DNA from: DASRJG01 sp964647625
GTDB taxonomy: Bacteria; Acidobacteriota; Polarisedimenticolia; Polarisedimenticolales; DASRJG01
Reading direction: 5' to 3'
DNA: 64,000 nucleotides
NCBI GenBank assembly: GCA_964647625.1
Contig: CAZYHZ010000001.1
Coordinates: forward strand, 1 to 64,000
Both the position numbers and the translations under genes were made by a program. Under the pieces are notes generated by a model that had not been told where the DNA came from, made no database searches, and worked only from the letters and a program-made list of their open reading frames with translations. Positions 14,923 to 23,570 of the stretch are shown here, piece after piece (the first letter of the stretch is position 1; every line of letters begins with the position of its first letter).

Positions 14923-15483
14923 CTAGATCCGCGAGCGAATGCTCCGGTAGAGATAGATGCGGGCTTTCTCCCAGGCTCGCTGAACGGTCCGCTCCGACAC
15001 GTCGCGCATCGCGGCGATCTCGGCGAACGAGAAGCCGCAAAAGAATCGCAGGTCGACGATTTCCGCGAGCGCAGGGTCGCTTCCGGCGAGCTCGTCCAGG
15101 GCCTCGCCGATTCGCGTCAGCTCGCGGGCATCGACGCGGGCATCCGCGACGTCCGTGGCCATCGTGGTCAGCTCGAACTGGCCGCCGCGCTTCTGGGCTT
15201 GGCGCCGGCGCGCGTGATCGATGATCAGGCCGCGCATCACGCGGGCGGCGTACCCCATGAATCGCGCGCGGTCCGGGAATCGCGCGCCGTCGCGGCCGGC
15301 GACGTTGACGTACGCCTCGTGGAGCAGCGTCGTCGCGCCGAGGCTCATCGGGGCGCCGTGGCGCCTCAGCTCGCGAATCGCCATGCGGTGGAGGTCGGCG
15401 TAGAGCGCCGAGAACAAGGCTGCCGCCGCCGACTCGTCGCCGCCGTCGGCGGCCTTCATCAACTCGGGGATCGAGCGTTCCAC
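14923..15483 (-). CDS. ECF sigma factor of the kinase-associated (TIGR02999) type
   Basis: The 186-residue protein has region 2 (LFSALYADLHRMAIRELRRHG, TLLHEAYVNVAG, FMGYAARVMRGLIIDHARRR). Region 4 (IVDLRFFCGFSFAEIAAMRDVSERTVQRAWEKARI) follows. This form, with LIIDHARRR and QRAWEKAR, is the subgroup that neighbours Ser/Thr kinases in Acidobacteria and Planctomycetes. The GTG start lies 33 nt after the kinase stop, and a TATATT element in that gap may be a separate promoter. No anti-sigma gene is adjacent, so control by the upstream kinase is the obvious hypothesis. Confidence 0.86.
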   Translation of the reverse strand: MERSIPELMKAADGGDESAAAALFSALYADLHRMAIRELRRHGAPMSLGATTLLHEAYVNVAGRDGARFPDRARFMGYAARVMRGLIIDHARRRQAQKRGGQFELTTMATDVADARVDARELTRIGEALDELAGSDPALAEIVDLRFFCGFSFAEIAAMRDVSERTVQRAWEKARIYLYRSIRSRI

Positions 15484-15516
15484 GTGCTCGAAATATACGA
15501 CGAGCGCCGCTCCGAG

Positions 15517-18500
15517 TTAGCCGGTCGATTCCTCCCAGTCGAGACCGACCTCGCGGAGCGCCCGGCGGAGCTTCGGAACGTCCCAGATCAGCACGTGATG
15601 GTCGTCGACGGGAACGGCCAGCCACCGGTCGTCGGCGCTGAACGCCGGCCGCAGCATGCTTCGGCGCGCCGCGGGGATGGAGCCGAGCTCGCGCCCGCTT
15701 CCGACGTCGACGAGCAGGATGCGGTCGAGCGGCAGGGCGATCGCGCAGAGTCTCGAGTCGTGCGAGAACGCCGCGAACGCCGTCAGCACGCTCGCCGGGC
15801 GCCTCGGAAGCGCGTGAGCTTCCTTCCACGAGCCGACCGAGTAGAAGCGGATCGCATCCGGCCCCGTGACGACGAGCGTGCGGTCGTCCTGTGAGAACGC
15901 GACCGCCGCCGTGCCCTCCGCCGGAAACGAGACGGGCGGATCGCTCGACCCCAGGCGCTTCGCGCCCGCCGCGTGCCCGTGCCAGTTTCCCCAAGCGAGC
16001 CACGCTCCGTCGGCGCTGAGCGCGGGCTCCGCGTCGGACGGGCCGGATTCGGCCACGGTGATCGACCGCGGGTCGCCGAAGCGGCCGAGGGACCAGGACA
16101 CTTTTCTCGTGAGCCCGTTCGTGCCGCGCCTCACCCAGCTCGCACCGTCCGGCGAGATGCCGCCGAAATACCACGAGACCGTCGGGCGATCGGCGTCCCA
16201 GGGCAGCACGCGCGGCTCGGACGGAAGCGTCCACGCCCGCAGGTGGTCGATCGTGACCGCGCGCAGCTCGCTCGAATCGGGCGTGAACCGGACGGCAAAC
16301 GCGGATTCGTCGATCAGCGCCCGAACGTCGCCCGATGCGGGATCGATCAAGCGAACCCCGCCGGGGCCCGCGGTCGCCAGCCAGCGGCCGTTCCCGCTCC
16401 ACGCGATCTCGCGGGGGCCTTTGTCTTTTTCCGGAACCGCGATGGCCGTCACCGCGACCGGGGGCTCCAGCTCGACGAGGGTCCAGTCCGGTCCGTTCTC
16501 GAGAAGGAACGCCGGGCGATCCCGCGCCGCGTGGACGATGGTGCCGCGCTCGCGCAGGACGAGCTGCCCATCGCGCAGGTCGAAGATTCCGATCTGCGTG
16601 TCCCAGCCGCCCGTCGCGAGCCACCTCCCGCTGGGATCGGTCACCATGTGGACCGGCTCGGCTTCGTGGAAACGGAGCACGAGGCGCGGCGCCCCCATCG
16701 CGGGCCAGTTCCAGACGCGAACCGAGAAATCCTGGTGAGACGTGATCAAGCTCGCACCGTCGGCGCTCCAGAGCGCCGATCGCCCGAGCGCCGGCAGCGG
16801 CAGCGAGCGTGCGAGCGCGCCGTCCTTCGTGCGGCGGATCGCAAGCTGGGCGCTGCCCGGATCCGGAATGAAGAACAGGGGCTCCGCGGGATGCACCGCG
16901 GCCGTCGCGTCCGACACCGGTCCGGAGACGACGGCGTGCACGCCGTCACCGCCGCCGAGCGGGAAGACGCTCGAACGCCCGGGCGAGCTGGCGACGAGCG
17001 CCTTGCCGTCGGGCGTGAATTGACAGGTCCCGGCGCCTTCGACGAGCCGCCGGCTCCGCTTTTCCGCGAGGTTCCAGAGCCGGAGCTGATGATCGTGGTA
17101 GACGACGGCGAGCCAGGCGCCGTCCGGGCTGAACACGCCCCATTCCGCGCTGACCGACAGTGGAGGAAGCCGCATCAGTTCCGAGTCGTCGTCGATCGCG
17201 TGGATCGAGATGCTCCCATCCGCATGCGCCCGCGCGAACCGTGTGAGGCGGGTGTCCGGCCACTCGCCGAGCCCGTCGCCGCGCGCGTTCCACCGGCGCC
17301 GCACGCGGAACCCCGGCGACGACAACGCCGCGATGGCCGCGTTGCGGGCGTCGAGATCCGGGGCGATCGTGGCGACCTTCTGCAGCGCGGCGAGGGCCCG
17401 GGCGCGCTTGTCGGGCTCGTTGCCGTTCGTCAGCGTGAGCGCCTGATTGAGGAGCGACTCGCGGAGCTGCTCGGTCGACAGCCGCTCCGCGCGGACCGCG
17501 CGCAGCAGGGCGAGCGTCGAGACGACCGCCCCCACGGTGATCGCGAGCGACACCGCGACGATCGCCGCCGCGGCGACGCGGTGACGGCGGGCGAGCTTTC
17601 GGATGCGGTAGAGCGTCGAGGGCGGCCCGGCGAGCACCGCCTCGCCCTTGAGAAACCGCTCGATGTCGGCGCCCAGCTCGGCCGCGGACGAATACCGCCG
17701 CGAGGGCTGCTTCTCCAGCGCGCGCTGCGTGATCCACTCGAGCTCGCCTCCCAGCTCCCGCGTGAGACGCTTCACGTCCGTGCTTCGCCGCTCGGCGACA
17801 CGCTCCGGGTCGTCGTGGGCGGTCCGCACCCGGCTCGTCAGCTTCGGCGGCTCCTTGTCGCGTACGATCTCGAGAAGGGCGAGCGGGGTCGCGCGCGCCA
17901 TGTCCTGCATCGCGAACGGCCGCGCGCCGGCGAGAAGCTCGTAGAGCACGACGCCGAGCGCATAGACGTCGCTCCGCGTGTCGACGTCCGCGCCATCCGC
18001 GCCGGCCTGCTCGGGGCTCATGTACTCGGGCGTGCCGAGCGTCAATCCGGTCTGCGTCAACATCGCCTCGTCGCGCGACGGAGTCAGCGCCTTGGCGATT
18101 CCGAAGTCGATCACCTTCACGACGGGCCGCCCGTCGAGCTCGGTCACGAGCAGGTTCGAAGGCTTGATGTCGCGGTGGATCACGCCCTTCTGGTGCGCGT
18201 GCTGGATGGCCGCGCACACCTGGAGGAACAGCCGGAGCCGTTCGCGGATCGTCGATCGGTGGTCGTCGCAGTACTGCGAGATCGACGCGCCCGCGACGTG
18301 CTCCATCGCGACCCACGGCCGCCCGTCCGGCGTCACCCCGGCGTCGTAGACCTTCGAGATCCCCGGGTGGTTCATGTTCGCGAGCATCTGCCGCTCGGAC
18401 GCGAAGCGCGCGAGGACCTTCTCCGAATCGAGGCCGGGCCGGATCACCTTGAGCGCCACCTCGCGGTGGATCGGATCCGTCTGTTCGGCGAGGAAGACGA

Positions 18501-18783
18501 TCCCCATCCCGCCCTCGCCGATCCGGCGGATCACCCGATACGGACCGACCGTGCGCAGGGTGTCGTCGGGCACCTCGAGACCACCGGCGTCCTCGAGGAA
18601 CCCTTCGCGCGCGAGTGCCTCGCGATCCGCGAGCAACGCCTCGAGGTCGGCCGCGAGCTCCGGCGCCTCGGCGCGGAGCGACGCCAGCCACGAGGCCAGC
18701 TCGTCCCCGGGCATCTCGATCGCGCGGTCCAGGTGCGGGCTCAGCTCCCGCCAGCGCTCCCGATCGATGGTTCCCATCGGCAC
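15517..18783 (-). CDS. Pkn-type Ser/Thr protein kinase with WD40-like repeats
   Basis: The 1088-residue protein begins with a helical region (residues 1-80). A Hanks-type kinase domain follows at about 82-378, with glycine loop RRIGEGGMGIVF, Lys112, catalytic HRDIKPSN (203-210), DFG (226-228) and GTPEYMSPEQA. One membrane helix lies at about 402-428. The extracytoplasmic C-terminal part of ~650 residues has repeated WD40/TolB-like blades (DGAWLAVVYHDHQLRLWN, GRWLATGGWDTQIGIFD, DRWLAVPVDDHHVLIWD). The last blades probably close the propeller. The GTG at 18783 and ATG at 18777 are both possible starts. It lies directly before the ECF sigma gene. Confidence 0.9.
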   Translation of the reverse strand: MPMGTIDRERWRELSPHLDRAIEMPGDELASWLASLRAEAPELAADLEALLADREALAREGFLEDAGGLEVPDDTLRTVGPYRVIRRIGEGGMGIVFLAEQTDPIHREVALKVIRPGLDSEKVLARFASERQMLANMNHPGISKVYDAGVTPDGRPWVAMEHVAGASISQYCDDHRSTIRERLRLFLQVCAAIQHAHQKGVIHRDIKPSNLLVTELDGRPVVKVIDFGIAKALTPSRDEAMLTQTGLTLGTPEYMSPEQAGADGADVDTRSDVYALGVVLYELLAGARPFAMQDMARATPLALLEIVRDKEPPKLTSRVRTAHDDPERVAERRSTDVKRLTRELGGELEWITQRALEKQPSRRYSSAAELGADIERFLKGEAVLAGPPSTLYRIRKLARRHRVAAAAIVAVSLAITVGAVVSTLALLRAVRAERLSTEQLRESLLNQALTLTNGNEPDKRARALAALQKVATIAPDLDARNAAIAALSSPGFRVRRRWNARGDGLGEWPDTRLTRFARAHADGSISIHAIDDDSELMRLPPLSVSAEWGVFSPDGAWLAVVYHDHQLRLWNLAEKRSRRLVEGAGTCQFTPDGKALVASSPGRSSVFPLGGGDGVHAVVSGPVSDATAAVHPAEPLFFIPDPGSAQLAIRRTKDGALARSLPLPALGRSALWSADGASLITSHQDFSVRVWNWPAMGAPRLVLRFHEAEPVHMVTDPSGRWLATGGWDTQIGIFDLRDGQLVLRERGTIVHAARDRPAFLLENGPDWTLVELEPPVAVTAIAVPEKDKGPREIAWSGNGRWLATAGPGGVRLIDPASGDVRALIDESAFAVRFTPDSSELRAVTIDHLRAWTLPSEPRVLPWDADRPTVSWYFGGISPDGASWVRRGTNGLTRKVSWSLGRFGDPRSITVAESGPSDAEPALSADGAWLAWGNWHGHAAGAKRLGSSDPPVSFPAEGTAAVAFSQDDRTLVVTGPDAIRFYSVGSWKEAHALPRRPASVLTAFAAFSHDSRLCAIALPLDRILLVDVGSGRELGSIPAARRSMLRPAFSADDRWLAVPVDDHHVLIWDVPKLRRALREVGLDWEESTG

Positions 18784-18813
18784 GGGAATCTATCCCAACA
18801 CCGGACCGTCTCG

Positions 18814-19668
18814 TCAGCCGCCGATCACGTAGACCGTGATGATCTCCTTGAAGCGTCTCGGCGCGGCCGCGCCGAGCGGCTGGTCGCGGCAATCACGGTA
18901 GAAATCGTGCGGCGAGAAGTGCTTGCAGACGTGCGTGGCCGAGAACTCCCCGCAGTTTCCGGCGAAGCTCAGGCCGCAGAGAGTGTGCGTGGGATCGGCC
19001 GGGTCCGGCTCCGCGCAGTCGCGATCGACGAGGCCGCCGGTCTCCCCCGCCGCCTGGTCCGCGCCCTGACAGGCGATCCACGCGAACGTGTCCGTGGTCG
19101 GAGCGAAGAAATCACCGTAGAAGGCCCCTTCCTCGAGATTCCATTCCGCGGCCTCGGCTGCGTCGGCCGCGAGCGCCGGATGCTGCCCGCGGAGCGATAT
19201 CGGGAGCGGCACGTCGTGGGCGTTGATGCGCGCGTACAGGCAGGCACTGACCCAACCCCGGCCCGATTCGCGCAGGGGATGGTCGATCCATTCGGGGGCC
19301 AACCCCAGCTCTCCCAAGAATTCCAGCGGGACGGGGCCCGGCAGGACCAGCGAATCGGTTTCGGGAAGAGCGCAGCTCACGATGAAGCTGAGCACTTCTC
19401 GCCCGTTGTCGGTCGCGAGCAGACCGGCAGCGCCGTCGACGTTCAGAGCATAGGAGTGCGGCCCGACCTGCTCGACGGAGAGCTTGCCGGCTGCAAGCTG
19501 GCTGGCGGCCGCGCTATTCGCGAGCGCGCTGACGGCGCTCAGCTTGTTTGCGGCGAGCTTGTTCGCCGCGAGCTTCGCTCGCGCCGGGGTCACGGTTCCG
19601 ACCAAGAATCCGGCGGTGAGCAGGCAAGACACCATGGACCAGAGGTGAACGGACTGGATTTTTCGCAT
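18814..19668 (-). CDS. Exported protein with KLAAN repeats
   Basis: The 284-residue protein has a signal peptide ending near TVTPARA (about residue 30). A short repeat array follows directly: KLAAN-KLAAN-KL, then degenerate copies (ALANSAAASQLAAGKL, to about residue 62). The remainder is a Cys-containing globular domain (SCALPETDSLVL, SACLYARINAHDVP, WNLEEGAFYGDFF, CNGFS-like end with eight or more Cys). Related repeat-plus-Cys proteins occur in myxobacteria and Acidobacteria, with unknown function. A GAGG 7 nt before the ATG supports the start. It lies 30 nt upstream of the kinase gene on the same strand. Confidence 0.72.
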   Translation of the reverse strand: MRKIQSVHLWSMVSCLLTAGFLVGTVTPARAKLAANKLAANKLSAVSALANSAAASQLAAGKLSVEQVGPHSYALNVDGAAGLLATDNGREVLSFIVSCALPETDSLVLPGPVPLEFLGELGLAPEWIDHPLRESGRGWVSACLYARINAHDVPLPISLRGQHPALAADAAEAAEWNLEEGAFYGDFFAPTTDTFAWIACQGADQAAGETGGLVDRDCAEPDPADPTHTLCGLSFAGNCGEFSATHVCKHFSPHDFYRDCRDQPLGAAAPRRFKEIITVYVIGG

Positions 19669-19785
19669 GAGCGACCTCGCGGCGGGGCTCGGCCCCAGGT
19701 TTCACGGACGACGGCCGCAGCGGCCGCCGTCACCTGAGGAAATCGGAAAGCGCGGGTCGAACACGACACCCGTGCCGCGTGGCTC

Positions 19786-20184
19786 CTAGCTTGACCGCGA
19801 AGCGCGACCACGCGAAAGCTTCTCTGCTCCGTAGCAGAGGGCCAGCCCCGCCCCGAACGCGACGATGTCGAGCGGATCGTAGGTCCCGCGGAATAGCCCT
19901 CGGGGCCACCACATCTGACTCAGCTCCGTGACGGTGCTCGCGCCGAACAAGAGGATCGCCGCGCGTTCCGGCGTCCGTCCGATGAAACGCCCCAGAGGGC
20001 GTGGATAGAACACCAGACCCGGAACGAGCTCTCTGCTCAAGATGTAGAGTGTCGCAGGCACCGTCAGGTCGGCCAGATGGCTCGTCAAGAAACCCGCGCG
20101 CCAGTGGAGGAAGTGCAGCGCCGCCGCCACCACGAAGGCCGCCTCGAGGCCCCACAGGGTGATCTTCCAGCCGGTGAGCTTCAC
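19786..20184 (-). CDS. Small integral membrane protein
   Basis: The 132-residue protein has three to four hydrophobic helices (TLWGLEAAFVVAAALHFL, LTVPATLYILSREL, AAILLFGASTVTELSQMWW, LDIVAFGAGLALCYGAE). The sequence GTYDPLDIVAFGAG resembles the conserved end of VanZ- and DUF2809-like membrane proteins. The GTG start overlaps the stop of the reductase gene (GTGA). It is the last gene of the eight-gene operon that begins with the GNAT gene at 23400. Function is unknown. Confidence 0.7.
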   Translation of the reverse strand: MKLTGWKITLWGLEAAFVVAAALHFLHWRAGFLTSHLADLTVPATLYILSRELVPGLVFYPRPLGRFIGRTPERAAILLFGASTVTELSQMWWPRGLFRGTYDPLDIVAFGAGLALCYGAEKLSRGRASRSS

Positions 20185-20831
20185 TCCGGGCGCGCGAGCA
20201 CGATGTGGGTGGCTTTCTCCGATTCGACGCGCTCGACGCACCGGTATCCGAGGGCGCGCATGTCGACTCCCTCGAACAACCGCTCTCCCCTTCCGAGAAA
20301 GACCGGGGAGATGGCGATGTGAAGCTCATCGACGAGCCCCGCGCGCAGATACTGCCGGATGGTGTCGGGGCCGCCGCCGATGCGCACGTCCATCCCACCC
20401 GCGGCCTTGCGCGCGCGGTCGAGTGCGTCGTGAATGCCGCCGGTGACGAAGTGGAACGTCGTGTTGCCGTCCATCTCGAGGGACGCGCGCGCGTGGTGGG
20501 TCAAGACGAACGCCGGGACGTGATAGGGCGGAGTGGGCCCCCACCAGCCTTTCCAACTCGTGTCCGGCCAGGGGCCGCGGATCGGTCCGAACATGTTTCG
20601 ACCCAGGATCCAAGCGCCGACGTTTCGGAATCCGCGCGCTGCGAAATCCTCGTCGATCCCGGTCGTCCCGTCGTCCCCTCCCAGCACCATGCGCTGGAAC
20701 GTGCGGGTGGGGAACGCCCATTGGTGCAAGTCCGTCCCCCCTTCGCCGAGCGGATGGTCGAGGCTCTGGCTCGGCCCGGCTCCGTAGCCGTCGAGCGAGA
20801 TGGTAAAGCTTTCGACGCGCACGCGTGTCAA
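20181..20831 (-). CDS. Dihydrofolate reductase / RibD C-terminal family protein
   Basis: The 216-residue protein has the RibD_C/DHFR-like fold. VRVESFTISLDGYGAGP is the N-terminal strand, VGAWILGRNMFGPIRGPWPD the substrate region, FVTGGIHDALDRARKAAGG and VRIGGGPDTIRQYLRAGLVDELHIAISPVFLGRGERLF the nucleotide-binding half. It belongs to the stand-alone 'dihydrofolate reductase family' group, not to FolA. The start is a TTG that overlaps the stop of the SnoaL-like gene (TTGA). It is probably an NADPH-dependent reductase of unknown substrate. Confidence 0.82.
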   Translation of the reverse strand: MTRVRVESFTISLDGYGAGPSQSLDHPLGEGGTDLHQWAFPTRTFQRMVLGGDDGTTGIDEDFAARGFRNVGAWILGRNMFGPIRGPWPDTSWKGWWGPTPPYHVPAFVLTHHARASLEMDGNTTFHFVTGGIHDALDRARKAAGGMDVRIGGGPDTIRQYLRAGLVDELHIAISPVFLGRGERLFEGVDMRALGYRCVERVESEKATHIVLARPE

Positions 20832-21238
20832 GGTCGCGGCCCCGCCCCCTGTTTCAGCTGTCGCTGGTATTCCGCTTCATCATAGTGACCATCCGACCTT
20901 GCAATCAGTCCGTTGGGGTCCATGGTCCACTCTTCGTAGCCGGTCATGCGGACGGAATTGCCCGTGCCTCCGCGCCCCGTGTTGGTGCCGGTCCAGATCC
21001 AGTGGAAGACCGGGTGGTCCCCGCGTTGGTCCATGCGATCGAGCCGGACGACCATGTCGGGGAAGGCGGTCATGAACGACTCTGCCGTCGCGGCGACCGC
21101 GGCTCGGCCGGTCGATGGCGCGCCGCCGTTGACGCTGAGCGATCCCTCGTCCGCGTAGAACGAAGCGAGCCGCGCCGGATCCCGGCTGCTCCAGGCGGCG
21201 GCGTAGCGTGTGGCGAAGGCGGTGAGCTCGTGGGTCAT
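20828..21238 (-). CDS. SnoaL/NTF2-like protein
   Basis: The 136-residue protein fits the NTF2-like cone fold. FATRYAAAWSSRDPARLASFYADEGSLSVNGG is the helical start with the typical W-x-x-x-D element. The later strands include VVRLDRMDQRGDHPVFHWIWTGTN and VRMTGYEEWTMDPNGLIARSDGHYD. Members act as hydrolases, cyclases or binding proteins, so a function cannot be set. Its ATG overlaps the TGA of the DUF190 gene, and its own stop overlaps the TTG of the reductase. Confidence 0.82.
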   Translation of the reverse strand: MTHELTAFATRYAAAWSSRDPARLASFYADEGSLSVNGGAPSTGRAAVAATAESFMTAFPDMVVRLDRMDQRGDHPVFHWIWTGTNTGRGGTGNSVRMTGYEEWTMDPNGLIARSDGHYDEAEYQRQLKQGAGPRP

Positions 21239-21579
21239 TGGCTTTGCTTTCCGCTCCTGTACAAACGCACGTCGACTTTCTCGATGGTCGCCAGCCCTTC
21301 CGTCACGTTGTCGTCGATCAGCGCGAGGAACGCCTCGAGCTTCTCCTTGGCGTCGACGATCTCGATGACCATCGGAAGGTCGAGCGACAGCCGCTCGACT
21401 TTGAATGTGTGCAGCCGGCTGTGAGCCCCGTAGCCCATCATCCCGCGCATGACGGTCGCCCCGGCCAGGCCGCTCTCGCGGGCCTTGAGAACGATCCACT
21501 CGTAGAGCGGCTTCCCCTCGTGCTTGTCGCTCTCCCCGATGAAGATCCGCAACAAGTGGCCTTCGCGCGGGATCACCAT
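21235..21579 (-). CDS. DUF190 family protein, CrcB-associated
   Basis: The 114-residue protein matches DUF190. EGHLLRIFIGESDKHEGKPLYEWIVLKARESGLAGATVMRG is the conserved ferredoxin-like first half, with LPMVIEIVDAKEKLEAFL near the end. DUF190 proteins have a PII-like fold and are often encoded beside crcB, as here (stop of crcB 4 nt upstream). They probably modulate or assist the fluoride channel, though this has not been settled to my knowledge. The ATG is the first of the frame. Confidence 0.88.
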   Translation of the reverse strand: MVIPREGHLLRIFIGESDKHEGKPLYEWIVLKARESGLAGATVMRGMMGYGAHSRLHTFKVERLSLDLPMVIEIVDAKEKLEAFLALIDDNVTEGLATIEKVDVRLYRSGKQSQ

Positions 21580-21583
21580 GGCG

Positions 21584-21967
21584 CTACCTCCAGATCGTGT
21601 GGGCGGTGAGCCGGCCGAGCCACACAGCAGCCAGCGCGAGAACGAGCTGCCCGCCGACGTTCAGCCCGGCGGCCGCACGCTGGCCGTCCCGGATCAAGTT
21701 CACCGTTTCGTTGCCGAATGCGGAGAACGTCGTGTAGCCCCCGAAGACGCCGACGACGAGAAAGGCTCGACCGTTCGGCCCGAGGAGGCCCTGGGTCTCG
21801 ACGAGCTGCGAGACGAGGCCGATGGCGAAGCAACCCGTGACGTTGACGAACAGCGTTCCGTACGGGAACGTCGAGCCGGCGACCGCCGACTGGACCAATC
21901 CTCCGAGCAGGTATCGGAGTATGGAGCCGAGGAATCCGCCGGCGCCGACCAAGAGCGCTTTAGTCAA
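21584..21967 (-). CDS. crcB: Fluoride ion channel CrcB/Fluc
   Basis: The 127-residue protein is a dual-topology-type Fluc channel with four helices. The signatures GGFLGSILRYLLGG, FPYGTLFVNVTGCFAIG and GVFGGYTTFSAFGNE include the Asn and Phe-box positions and the break in helix 3. It exports fluoride by passive flux. The start is a TTG that overlaps the last 8 nt of the methyltransferase gene. It sits inside the eight-gene operon next to its DUF190 partner. No fluoride riboswitch motif was recognised in front of the operon. Confidence 0.92.
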   Translation of the reverse strand: MTKALLVGAGGFLGSILRYLLGGLVQSAVAGSTFPYGTLFVNVTGCFAIGLVSQLVETQGLLGPNGRAFLVVGVFGGYTTFSAFGNETVNLIRDGQRAAAGLNVGGQLVLALAAVWLGRLTAHTIWR

Positions 21968-22598
21968 CTCCCGGGCCTCCGGGCAGCCGGCAGTAGCAGT
22001 AGACGAACTCCTGCTCGCTCCCCCAGGGCGTCGTGTGGATCTCGGTGGAGTCCGCCATCTTCACGAACTCATCGCCGAACTCCGAGTGGAGCGCCTCGGG
22101 GCTGAAACGGAGCACGTCGAGCCCACTGCACTTTTCGGGACCGTGCGGACCGAAGGTCCCGACGACGATGTGCCCGCCGGGCCGGACGACCGTTCGAACG
22201 GCGTCGACATACCGGGCGCGTGCTGCGGCGTCGGTGAGAAAGTGGAACACGGCGCGATCGTGCCAGAAGTCGTAGGCGCCCTCGGGTAGATTCGCCTGCG
22301 TGACGTCGGCGCAAACCCAGCGGACGGACGACGCGCGCGCTCCCAGCCGCTGCCTCGCGGTCTCGAGGGCCGCGGCCGACAGATCGAGAACCGTCACGTT
22401 TCGGTAGCCGAGGTCGAGGACGTCGTCGACGAACGTCGATGCACCTCCGCCGACGTCGATCAGGGCCGCGCCGGGCCCGATGTTCGCGGCAGCCAGAAAG
22501 CGAACGGACTGGTCGAGATGCGGCCGGTACCAGCTGACGCGATCGGCGGCCTTCGCCGCATACACGGCGTCCCAGTGCTCCTTGTCACGCGACGTCAT
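21960..22598 (-). CDS. SAM-dependent class I methyltransferase
   Basis: The 212-residue protein has the class I methyltransferase fold. It begins with KEHWDAVYAAKAADRVSWY, a sequence shared with a widespread group of small-molecule methyltransferases. Motif I is AALIDVGGGASTFVDDVL, followed by VTVLDLSAAALETARQRLG and the post-motif FWHDRAVFHFL. The substrate is unknown. The ATG at 22598 starts 2 nt after the stop of the small membrane protein gene, so an upstream in-frame extension is unlikely. Confidence 0.87.
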   Translation of the reverse strand: MTSRDKEHWDAVYAAKAADRVSWYRPHLDQSVRFLAAANIGPGAALIDVGGGASTFVDDVLDLGYRNVTVLDLSAAALETARQRLGARASSVRWVCADVTQANLPEGAYDFWHDRAVFHFLTDAAARARYVDAVRTVVRPGGHIVVGTFGPHGPEKCSGLDVLRFSPEALHSEFGDEFVKMADSTEIHTTPWGSEQEFVYCYCRLPGGPGVD

Positions 22599-22600
22599 GG

Positions 22601-22837
22601 TCAGACCGCATCGTACTGCCATCTCAGGTACAGGAGCATGTAAATGCTCACGCCGGCCTGCATCAGCGTCGCGAACACGAGCCAGCGCGGCCCGTAGAGC
22701 CAGATCGCCAGCGAGACGGCCACGATGCCGAACACGGTCAGCTTCGACCCGCGCGAGGCATCGGTGAACGCGACGTGGTGGAGCCCGAGCACGATCGAGA
22801 CGAAGACGGGAATGAAGTTGTATCCCACGGGGCTCAC
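22601..22837 (-). CDS. Small two-helix membrane protein
   Basis: The 78-residue protein has three hydrophobic segments (NFIPVFVSIVLGLHHVAF, LTVFGIVAVSLAIWLYG, WLVFATLMQAGVSIYMLLYL), so two or three helices. The GTG start overlaps the TGA of the GNAT gene (GTGA) and the stop lies 2 nt before the methyltransferase ATG. No family was recognised. It is the second gene of the eight-gene operon. Confidence 0.68.
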   Translation of the reverse strand: MSPVGYNFIPVFVSIVLGLHHVAFTDASRGSKLTVFGIVAVSLAIWLYGPRWLVFATLMQAGVSIYMLLYLRWQYDAV

Positions 22838-23400
22838 GCGACGTCGATACGGTACCGCAGCTCGGGATTCGCTCCGAGAGCCGCGGGGGTGATGAACTCC
22901 TCCACGAACACGCCGCCGTTGGCCAGGATGACCCGCTGGGACGCGACGTTGTCCGGTGTCGTCATCACCTCGACATAGCGAAGCCCCTCGGCCGGAGCGT
23001 CCCGCAGGATGTCGCCGAGGGCGCGGGTCGCGTAGCCGCGCCGCTGCTTCCACGGCACGACCGAGTAGCCGATGTGTCCGAGGCAGTGCGGCGGCAGCGC
23101 CTCGGTCCCGCGCTGCCAACGGAAGCCGATGCTGCCGGAGAACTCGCCGTCCCACAGCCAGCGTCGGTAGCCGGGCAGGCGCGGAACGACCGTCCCGTCG
23201 GGCAGGGTGATGGGCGCGCCTTTCGCTTCCTTGTCCACGAGACCGGCCAGGAACGCATCGGGGTCGTTCGCGATTCGCGCGAGCTCTTCGCGTCGAGCTT
23301 CGTCGTTCCGGAGATTGTCCGGCGACCAGCCCTTCTCGAGCGCAGCGACGTAGCTCGGCAGGTGAATTCGTGCCGGCCAGACCAGCGTCAAGTTGGGCAT
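22834..23400 (-). CDS. GNAT-family N-acetyltransferase
   Basis: The 188-residue protein has a GNAT fold: LWDGEFSGSIGFRWQRG, then LGHIGYSVVPWKQRRGYATRALGDIL, which carries the acetyl-CoA loop Q/R-x-x-G-x-A. ANGGVFVEEFITP is the final strand. AAGGAGG 7 nt before the ATG at 23400 marks the start of the eight-gene operon. No promoter is obvious in the 170-nt divergent region, but a GC-rich hairpin lies between. Substrate is unknown. Confidence 0.85.
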   Translation of the reverse strand: MPNLTLVWPARIHLPSYVAALEKGWSPDNLRNDEARREELARIANDPDAFLAGLVDKEAKGAPITLPDGTVVPRLPGYRRWLWDGEFSGSIGFRWQRGTEALPPHCLGHIGYSVVPWKQRRGYATRALGDILRDAPAEGLRYVEVMTTPDNVASQRVILANGGVFVEEFITPAALGANPELRYRIDVA

Positions 23401-23570
23401 TGGCCGCCTCCTTGGGCTCGCGGTCGGGGACCACGATAGTCCAAGAGTCCCCCCGACAAACAGGTGAGAATCACCCCAAAATGCGATCCCAATGGGGCGA
23501 AATGCGCGTATCTCTCTTCCGTGAATTTGAATCGTCGAGCGCACGCGGCGCGACGACGGGAGGAATCACC

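Noticed and set aside
15973..19737. 1254-codon plus-strand frame opposite the kinase
   Set aside because: Same reason: the composition is that of an antisense shadow, and the minus-strand kinase has complete catalytic motifs.
23401..23570. Fluoride riboswitch ahead of the crcB operon
   Set aside because: No crcB-motif consensus was recognised on the minus strand. Only a GC-rich hairpin is present, and crcB is the fourth gene from this point.
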